Source: Alternaria dauci (taxonomy: Eukaryota > Ascomycota > Dothideomycetes > Pleosporales > Pleosporaceae). From it: DNA of 64,000 nucleotides. Position numbers and translations under genes: made by a program. Location: NCBI RefSeq assembly GCF_042100115.1, contig NC_091275.1, positions 2,728,001 to 2,792,000 of the forward strand, written 5' to 3'. Shown here piece after piece: positions 57,418 through 64,000 of the stretch; the stretch's first letter is position 1; each line of letters opens with the position of its first letter. The notes beneath the pieces are model-generated. The model ran no database searches. It was not told the DNA's origin and was given only the letters and a program-made list of their open reading frames with translations.

Positions 57418-59026
57418 ATGGAAGATGGAAGCATGCAGCTACAGCCAGGGCGCAGTGTAGGGTTCATGAGTCCGTTGCAACCATCGTTGGGGTTACCAAG
57501 CTGACTGAAGCACAGCCCTCGGATGCTCCCTACACGAAGTACTGACGACCATCAAAGCCGAAGTCAAGGCATTTCCTCGCTTTCAGCTCTATCACGACGA
57601 GTTACGACCCATCTCATCCCCCGTCCAGGTCGTTCTTCCGGACAACGGTCTGCGACTACAGTTCGACGGCCCCGACCAGCGGCTGCGCCTCATCGAAGTG
57701 CTCGATTTCGCAAAAGCCAAGTTGGTCTACAAGGATATCGAAGTGTACAAAGCCGGTGAAGTAGGCTTCTCAGGGGGCGTGTCGGGACCGAGGTTCCGAC
57801 ATGTTTATGACAAGCTTCTGGGGCCGACGTACGGCGGAGAGTACATACCCCCGAAGTCGGAAGACCCAAATGCCAGAGGTACTTACAACCTATCGTATCC
57901 GGGAATAGCTTTCAACTTTTCCGTTCAGCACTCTGCATACTCTCCGAAGAAGGATTTCATCTCGCTCCTGTCCTCGTCGGCTACAGGACCCGCGACTTCC
58001 ATGGCAGTATTCAATGGCGAATCGTGGCAGAAGGCTCGCGGTACGCTGTTCACAGCAACGCCGCCGAATCCGAGATCACTAGCCCTGGGCAAAGCAAAGG
58101 ACGGTGGGCCAGACGAGATTGAAACAGTCAAAGTACACGGAGAAGGTAGGATAGAGCTTGTCCGGCGGTCTAGTCCTCCATTCTGGATTATCCTTAGCGA
58201 AACAACGCCTCAGGATCTGATCATGGAGCTTGGTGCCCCTGACTCCATCTACCGTAAGAATGACCATCGGCTATCGATACACAAAGATCGGAGGACGAGC
58301 GACGCATCAGATCTCTCGCCCGGTGGGCTTACTCCAGACGATGACTCAGATCACGGCTCGGTGATTAGAAGCGATAATGAGGATGCATGGGAGGACGATG
58401 ACGAAGCCGCGCTAGAGGCCCAGGAGCGAGAGGTTGCAGCGGCCGAGCACTTTTACAACTACTACCACCATGGCTTTGACATTCTGATCTCACAGCCGAC
58501 GCAGATCTCTCCACCCTCTCCTACTGCAGAAAGACGGGATTCGGAGCTGCACAACCAAGGCGAGCTCAGCGCGCAACCTCTGAATCATCTCACTGCAACC
58601 AAGGTCATATTTCACGGCAACGTCCCTGGTTCGTACCAGTTTAACCGACATAGACGAAGCAGATGGACGCTCGAGCACGTGCCCTCAGCCATGTACCGTG
58701 ATCCACTCAGCTCCGAGATGGGCTTCGGGGATATCTCAGGCCGACTAAAGGAAGTCTTCAAGCCATATTACGAGAACGAAGAGCAGGAGAGGCTACAGCA
58801 ACGGGGCATGGCTCTCAACAGAGGCTGGGGTGATAGCCCAGGTAGCAGTTGCGAGCTACTTGGGGGATGGGAGGACAGCTCTGGGAAGAAGAGCAAGTTT
58901 GCGAATGCTGGCAGTGTCTTGATGGAGGGTGCGGCGGATGTTGGGAATGTAGAGCTGTTCGGCTTTCCAGGCATGGTCTTTGAGGTGTTGAAGAATGGAG
59001 CTGTGAGCTCGTTGACCGTATATTGA
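57418..59026 (+). CDS. PHAF1/UPF0183 family protein, 520 aa
   Basis: Two exons (57418-57469 and 57516-59026) join by a 46-bp intron (GTCCGT...CTGAC...ACAG) in phase 1 to 520 residues. The spliced start reads MEDGSMQLQPGRSVGF then TLGCSLHEVLTTIKAE, which matches the conserved opening of the family and supports both the start and the intron. Later blocks VVLPDNGLRLQFDGPDQRL, YPGIAFNF and LGAPDSIYRKND are family landmarks. A disordered acidic insert lies at about residues 220-260. The human homologue PHAF1 (C16orf70) binds phosphoinositides and is found at phagophore sites. The plant homologue is UPF0183. Function in fungi is not established. An intracellular soluble or membrane-peripheral protein is expected. 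No signal peptide is present. Confidence 0.85.
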
Positions 59027-59413
59027 GACGGCATGTCATAATACACAGCGTGGTGAGTATTCGCGCGCAAGCCAGCCTGTTCAACGCATAGTGCTTGGCA
59101 TGTAGTATGGGTATCAGACTGGCCTATGGTATGGTCGTCATGGGTTGCTATGACTACATCAATCGATCTATACCGACCTTGAAATCAAGCCTTGGGAAGT
59201 TCAGTCTGGATACTTTATGTGTCGTCGTATTGCTCCCAATAGCTAATAGCGTCAACATCGTCCTACTGCGATATCGTTCCCTCCGGCATCATTTCCTCTA
59301 TCTCCGTGCTATCACCGAACCATGCCGAACCATCACCACATGAGTGGTCGATCCAAAAATATTGGAACTCCAACCACCACTTCCCCGCCGATCCGCCAGC
59401 CCAGGATGCTATT
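59027..59413. other. Intergenic region before mitochondrial IleRS
   Basis: 387 bp between two rightward genes. An upstream in-frame ATG at 59306 exists, but the start at 59414 is preferred for the IleRS gene. No other feature. Confidence 0.4.
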
Positions 59414-62400
59414 ATGCTAACCCCAACACGCATCCTCCGCGCATCATGGTCAAACACCCTCCGACTGCCAAAATCTAGTTTTCCGCCCCGACCGTTAGCG
59501 TCAACGAACCCAACGTACCTCAAACGATGCACCGATGACCTGTATGCGTGGCAGGCGAGCCCCGAACGCGTTATACGTTATGGACATTTGGAGAAGCGGT
59601 TGAATGGACAAAATGGCGAGGAAGAAGGCAATGCGCCGAGAGAGACTTTTACCTTGCATGATGGACCGCCATATGCCAATGGCCCATTGCACATTGGGCA
59701 TGCATTGAACAAGATCACCAAGGACATCATCTGTAGGCACCAGGTCGGGCAAGGGAAGAAGGTGTCGTACATTCCCGGCTGGGATTGTCATGGTCTACCT
59801 ATCGAGATCAAAGCTCTCCAGGCGCAAAAGAAGGATGCGGCACAAGCAGATCCTGTAAGCGTGCGGGACGCGGCGCGCGAATTGGCAACCCGGACAATCG
59901 AGGAGCAGAAGAAGGGCTTCAAAGAATGGGCTGTCATGGGCGATTGGGACAATGCGTACCAGACGATGGAGCGGGGTTTCGAGATTAGACAGCTGGAGGT
60001 CTTCAAGGCCATGTTCGAAAAGGGCCTGATCTACAGGCAGTTTAAACCCGTATACTGGAGCCCAAGCTCAAGGACAGCGCTTGCAGAAGCTGAGTTGGAA
60101 TACGATGAGGGACATAAGAGCTTGGCTGCTTTTGTGCGGTATCCTATACACCTGTCGGACACGTTGAAAAATGGAGCGCTGAAGGATGTAGACGGCGAGG
60201 TCAGTGCAGTCATCTGGACAACCACACCCTGGACTTTACCCGCAAACAAGGCAATCGCAGTGCACAAGGACATGCAATATTGCATAGTCAAAGACGCTGA
60301 GAAGGATGAGCTGATTCTTGTTGCGGCTTCACGAGTAGCGGAATACGAGAAAATCCTTGAGAGGAAGCTCGAAGTCGTTGTAGAAGATGTGCGTGGGTCA
60401 GAAATCGCCGAGCAGGTACAATACGAGAACCCGTTCCAGAAGGCGAGCGGACTGCAACCGATTATTCACGCGGACTTTGTCACCGACTCCTCGGGTACTG
60501 GGCTGGTTCATCTCGCTCCTGGACATGGTATGGATGATTATAATGTTTGCATGGCGCTCAATGTTCCAGCCTTTGCACCTATAGACGATGCCGGCGCCTT
60601 CACAAAGGATGCGTTTCCTGAACAGCCCGAGCTTCTGGAAGGACTCCCTGTTGCTGATATCAAGAAATCGGGTAGCAATGCCGTGTGCAACTATCTCCAG
60701 AAGCTCGACATGCTCCGAGGCAAGCAGAATTACCGTCACAAGTACCCCATCGACTGGAGGACCAAGGAGCCTGTCATCACGCGAGCTACTGAGCAGTGGT
60801 TTGCAAACGTAGAGGGTATCAAGGACGCTTCGATGAAAGCAATCGCCAATGTCAACTTCCTGCCTGCGACTGGCAAAAGTCGTCTTGAGAGCTTCATCCA
60901 AGGGCGAAGCCAATGGTGTATCTCACGACAGCGCGCTTGGGGTGTCCCTATTCCTGCTCTGTACAAGGTCGAGGGCGATACCCTCACAGCGACTATGGAC
61001 TCTGAGATTATCGACCATGTCATTGAGGTGATCAAGGAACGTGGCATCAACGCGTGGTGGACAGATGCACAGGATGATCCAGCTTGGAAGCCGAAGCATC
61101 TTACAGGAACCTACGTGCGCGGCAGAGATACCATGGATGTCTGGTTCGATAGCGGTACCAGTTGGAAGCTTCTTCCGGAGAAAAAGGACCAGCCTGTTGC
61201 CGATGTGTACCTTGAAGGCACCGACCAACATCGTGGATGGTTCCAGTCGTCACTCCTTACCCACGTCGCCACCCAACCTTACTCGACCGAGACTGTCAAA
61301 GCACCATACAAGACTCTGATCACCCATGGCTTCACGCTCGACTCCGACGGCCGTAAGATGAGTAAGTCTCTCGGTAACGTCATCTCTCCTATGCAAATCA
61401 TGTCGGGCGAGCTCCTTCCACCCGTCAAGCGGAAGAAGCAAAAAGGCGTCAAGCAAGATCCCGCAGCAAAGAACACGCCAACATATGATGCCATGGGTGC
61501 CGACGCGCTTCGCCTCTGGGCCGCAAGCAGCGACTACACGCGTGATGTCACCATTGGCCAGCCGGTCTTGATGTCTGTAAATCAAGCTTTGCATAAGTAC
61601 CGCGTTACCTTCAAATGGCTGCTAGGCATCTTCTCGCTGCCATCTTGCCCGCCGCCCTTTACCTCTTTCAATGACCTCACACCCAACATTACCGATTTCA
61701 GGGAACTCACAGATCGCCTCGCTGTGCACCGACTTGTACAGGTCAGTGCGGAAGTACATAATCACTTTGGGAAATATGAGTTCTTCAAGGGTGTCAACGC
61801 AATCAACAAGTACATCTCCATGGATCTGAGTGCGTTCTACTTCGAAACGCTCAAAGACCGTGTCTACACTAGCGACAGAAATGATTGCGAAACGCTCCAG
61901 CGTGTTTTGGGACTCATCTTCTATGAACTACTGCAGATGCTTGCTCCAGTCTGTCCGCTGCTTGTAGAAGAGGTCTGGGATCATGTTCCTGCTGAGCTCA
62001 AGGAAAAGAGTATTCACCCCGCACGCGCGGTATGGTTGCCTCTTCCTGCGCTCAAGGAGTCTGGTGCAGCTAGTCTGGAGTCTATGAACGAGACTACAAG
62101 TACACTGGGAGCTGCAATCAAGGTCGCCCAGGAGCGTCTCCGCGCGGACAAGAAGATTGGTTCGAGTTTGGAAAGCGCAGCTACGGTCTACCTACCGGCT
62201 TCCAACGCCGAAAAGCTGCACGCAGAGTTCGCGGCGTGTTTGCAGCCCTCCATGCCCAAGCCCATGGACGTCGAAACCCAACTTGCTGGCCTGTTTGTCA
62301 TTAGCGAGGTTAACATCCGTACATTGTCTGATGCCTCCGTTCCCGGGAACAACGGCTTTGCAGCTGAGGATCCCGATGTGATGAAGCAGCAATCGCAGTG

Positions 62401-62572
62401 GTGTGAAGAGGAAGTACTTTCAGGTGATAGTGAAGTTTTGGGCAAGGCGAGGGTGCTCGTGCATCCACCTAGCAGAGAGAAGTGTCCGAGATGTTGGCGC
62501 TTTGTCAAGGAAGAGCATGAGGAGGTTTGCGGGAGGTGTGGAGATGTTGTTTCGCAGCAGGGTGGTGTGTAA
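59414..62572 (+). CDS. ISM1: Mitochondrial isoleucyl-tRNA synthetase, 1052 aa
   Basis: Single exon. Start at 59414 (MLTPTRILRASWSNTLRL) is preferred over the in-frame ATG at 59306 because it gives a basic, Arg/Ser-rich, acid-free leader expected of a mitochondrial targeting peptide. The class I catalytic signature is HIGH at residues 93-96 in PLHIGHALNK, with GWDCHGLPIE just after. The second signature is KMSKS at 648-652 in GRKMSKSLGN. The editing (CP1) domain lies between, with AVIWTTTPWTLP. The anticodon-binding helical domain follows. The C-terminal zinc site has CPRC (1024, 1027) and CGRC (1039, 1042), as in bacterial-type IleRS, which fits organellar origin. It charges mitochondrial tRNA-Ile. 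The cytosolic enzyme must lie elsewhere. Confidence 0.95.
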   Translation: MLTPTRILRASWSNTLRLPKSSFPPRPLASTNPTYLKRCTDDLYAWQASPERVIRYGHLEKRLNGQNGEEEGNAPRETFTLHDGPPYANGPLHIGHALNKITKDIICRHQVGQGKKVSYIPGWDCHGLPIEIKALQAQKKDAAQADPVSVRDAARELATRTIEEQKKGFKEWAVMGDWDNAYQTMERGFEIRQLEVFKAMFEKGLIYRQFKPVYWSPSSRTALAEAELEYDEGHKSLAAFVRYPIHLSDTLKNGALKDVDGEVSAVIWTTTPWTLPANKAIAVHKDMQYCIVKDAEKDELILVAASRVAEYEKILERKLEVVVEDVRGSEIAEQVQYENPFQKASGLQPIIHADFVTDSSGTGLVHLAPGHGMDDYNVCMALNVPAFAPIDDAGAFTKDAFPEQPELLEGLPVADIKKSGSNAVCNYLQKLDMLRGKQNYRHKYPIDWRTKEPVITRATEQWFANVEGIKDASMKAIANVNFLPATGKSRLESFIQGRSQWCISRQRAWGVPIPALYKVEGDTLTATMDSEIIDHVIEVIKERGINAWWTDAQDDPAWKPKHLTGTYVRGRDTMDVWFDSGTSWKLLPEKKDQPVADVYLEGTDQHRGWFQSSLLTHVATQPYSTETVKAPYKTLITHGFTLDSDGRKMSKSLGNVISPMQIMSGELLPPVKRKKQKGVKQDPAAKNTPTYDAMGADALRLWAASSDYTRDVTIGQPVLMSVNQALHKYRVTFKWLLGIFSLPSCPPPFTSFNDLTPNITDFRELTDRLAVHRLVQVSAEVHNHFGKYEFFKGVNAINKYISMDLSAFYFETLKDRVYTSDRNDCETLQRVLGLIFYELLQMLAPVCPLLVEEVWDHVPAELKEKSIHPARAVWLPLPALKESGAASLESMNETTSTLGAAIKVAQERLRADKKIGSSLESAATVYLPASNAEKLHAEFAACLQPSMPKPMDVETQLAGLFVISEVNIRTLSDASVPGNNGFAAEDPDVMKQQSQWCEEEVLSGDSEVLGKARVLVHPPSREKCPRCWRFVKEEHEEVCGRCGDVVSQQGGV

Positions 62573-62754
62573 TTGCGCTGGTCAGGTTATCTGAATTGTG
62601 GCTGAATAGCTACGTTGTATATTATTGTAAAATCCTGAACATTATGTAAAGCCAGAGTATACCATCAATGATATATGCAACACGAAATGGATTGTGTATA
62701 CATAAAACAACACGGCTGTATCACCTTCACTCCTCGACAGTTTCGCATACCATG

Positions 62755-64000
62755 TCATCTCGCCCCAGTCAAATCCTCCCCCGGGTAAATGAAGGGAGCC
62801 ATGGCTTCACTTATTTCCTCGTCGCTTTCGCGTTCATACAACGCTTCCATCGATGCAGATCTCCTCTGCGGTATCGGTCTACCAAGTACGTTTGTAGGGG
62901 CATTGCTCCTGCCTCTGTCCGTTGTAGATGATCCCTGCCGCCATGGCGGTGGGTTCACAACACTGGTGGAACCTGTGGGACTGTTGTTCGGGACTTCTGT
63001 ACCCTGTTTGCGGAGTGAAGCGTCCCGAGGATCAGAGTATATGGGGCGTGGTTTGATTGAGACTCGATCCACGCCGAGCATGGCTCCGCTGTTAGGATCA
63101 AAACCACCCCCATGTCTTTGGAACCGAAGCGACGGTTCATGAAGATTTGGATTCCGAGAACTCTCCCCAGGTACCTCTGGCCACATTTCGGGATTTCTTG
63201 CGCTAGAAGGTGATGGAGACACGTCCAAGGCTCTGCCACGGTCTCGGCTCGGCGCAGGATCGTACAAGTACGCTACCTTGGGGTAAACGTCGTCTGCAGG
63301 CTGAGCTTCCTTTTGACGGCGAAAGGGAGAGAGAATGTTTGAGGCAAAACGACCAACTCGCTGCCGACGAGACAAGGGAGGAGGTTTTGGCGCAGAGCGA
63401 GGTTCTTCGTAAGGAATTGTGGGAATTTCAAGAACGTCACGCCGTTCCAATCTCGATGCATCAAATGTTGCAGATGTTTGATATGATTGAGCGGGCACAT
63501 CGGGTAAAGGCTCTCGTGGGAGGTCGAATATAGCCTCTATGGAAGGGTTTCGGGTCGACTCTTCCGGCATCAGTGAATTTCGACTTGACTCAATTTGGTG
63601 CTCAGAGGCTTCTGCTTCCTGATCGCTCTCCATTGCAACACGAGCTTCTTTGAACTTTGGCGTGATTTGATCCCATGAGGTATCTACCTCGTCTCCAGAA
63701 TCATCACTCATGTCTACGAAGCTCAAATCTCCAGGTGGTATTGAGTACCCTTCATTGAGCTGTTCACGTGGTGTGTTGCCTGGGTGAAGTTTTGCAAGAT
63801 TACTCGCAAGATTTCCCACTTCCGGATCGAACTCGAGATCCGATATTCCGGATGCTAGATCTGATGAGCCGGCGTTGGACAGGGCGTGGAAACCCTTCCG
63901 TGCAGCGTTTGATGACGTGTCATCTTCTTCCAAAGCAGCCATATAATCCGTTTGAGGAATTGCGAATAGGGCAAGTTGTTCAAGATGTCGTGCGAGATGA
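62755..64000 (-). CDS. Unrecognised protein, C-terminal part (5' end beyond the window)
   Basis: The minus-strand frame is open from the right window edge to TGA at 62757-62755. An ATG at 63942 exists, but codons upstream of it remain open and read HLARHLEQLALFAIPQ, which looks like real protein. The pattern is common at the end of the conserved region of fungal C2H2 zinc-finger-type proteins, where a helix RHLE..ALFALP precedes a disordered tail. The visible 410 residues are almost all disordered: acidic stretches, Ser/Pro-rich segments, and a basic RRQRVGRFASNILSPFRRQK in the middle. So this is probably the tail of a larger regulatory or effector-domain protein whose structured part lies outside the window. 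That assignment is inference from a short motif. Confidence 0.55.
   Translation of the reverse strand, partial: HLARHLEQLALFAIPQTDYMAALEEDDTSSNAARKGFHALSNAGSSDLASGISDLEFDPEVGNLASNLAKLHPGNTPREQLNEGYSIPPGDLSFVDMSDDSGDEVDTSWDQITPKFKEARVAMESDQEAEASEHQIESSRNSLMPEESTRNPSIEAIFDLPREPLPDVPAQSYQTSATFDASRLERRDVLEIPTIPYEEPRSAPKPPPLSRRQRVGRFASNILSPFRRQKEAQPADDVYPKVAYLYDPAPSRDRGRALDVSPSPSSARNPEMWPEVPGESSRNPNLHEPSLRFQRHGGGFDPNSGAMLGVDRVSIKPRPIYSDPRDASLRKQGTEVPNNSPTGSTSVVNPPPWRQGSSTTDRGRSNAPTNVLGRPIPQRRSASMEALYERESDEEISEAMAPFIYPGEDLTGAR

Overview
The window reads as a stretch of nuclear chromosome from a filamentous ascomycete, probably a Dothideomycete of the Pleosporales type (inference from gene style, not from a search). 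The evidence is many short introns (about 50-90 bp) with GTRNGT donors and YAG acceptors, pyrimidine- and CA-rich leaders before start codons, and a gene set that includes an eisosome Pil1 protein, a fungal CYP65-type P450, Sla2, Slu7, Rev3 and a kinesin-5. No rRNA, tRNA, CRISPR array, transposon or virus-like sequence was recognised.

Layout. Positions 1-13.2 kb hold the 3' end of a very long coiled-coil protein (+), a small membrane protein (+), a WD40 protein interrupted by one in-frame TAG (-), a membrane fatty-acid desaturase-like enzyme (-), a secreted S28 serine peptidase (-) and a Gfo/Idh/MocA oxidoreductase (-). From 13.2 to 20.6 kb lies a gene-poor stretch. Its only coding candidate is a 34-residue proline-rich micro-ORF with a class I SH3-ligand motif. 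From 20.6 to 31 kb come an unrecognised 292-aa protein (-) head to head with Sam37/metaxin (+), Pil1 (+), a 3-hydroxyisobutyrate/L-threonate dehydrogenase-type enzyme with a duplicated C-terminal domain (+), kinetochore Nnf1 (-) and an unrecognised basic protein (+).

From 31 to 43.5 kb are Sla2 (-), Slu7 (-) back to back with DNA polymerase zeta Rev3 (+), an NTF2-like protein (-) and a small PPPY membrane protein (-). From 44.7 to 64 kb are a cytochrome P450 (+), a twin Cx9C protein (-) back to back with an Ame1/CENP-U-like kinetochore protein (+), an F-box-like protein (+), kinesin-5 (-) back to back with a PHAF1/UPF0183 protein (+), mitochondrial isoleucyl-tRNA synthetase (+) and a protein cut by the right edge (-).

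Most genes are housekeeping. Several act in cell division (Nnf1, the Ame1-like protein, kinesin-5 and perhaps the WD40 protein), in cortex and endocytosis (Pil1, Sla2), or in mitochondria (Sam37, mitochondrial IleRS, the Cx9C protein). Nothing in the arrangement requires them to work as one cluster. I found no convincing new multi-gene system. The points most worth a second look are the in-frame TAG in the WD40 gene, the SH3-ligand micro-ORF in the gene-poor region, the AT-hooks of the Ame1-like protein and two small single-pass membrane proteins. Exon boundaries were worked out by eye from splice signals and frame continuity and need transcript support.
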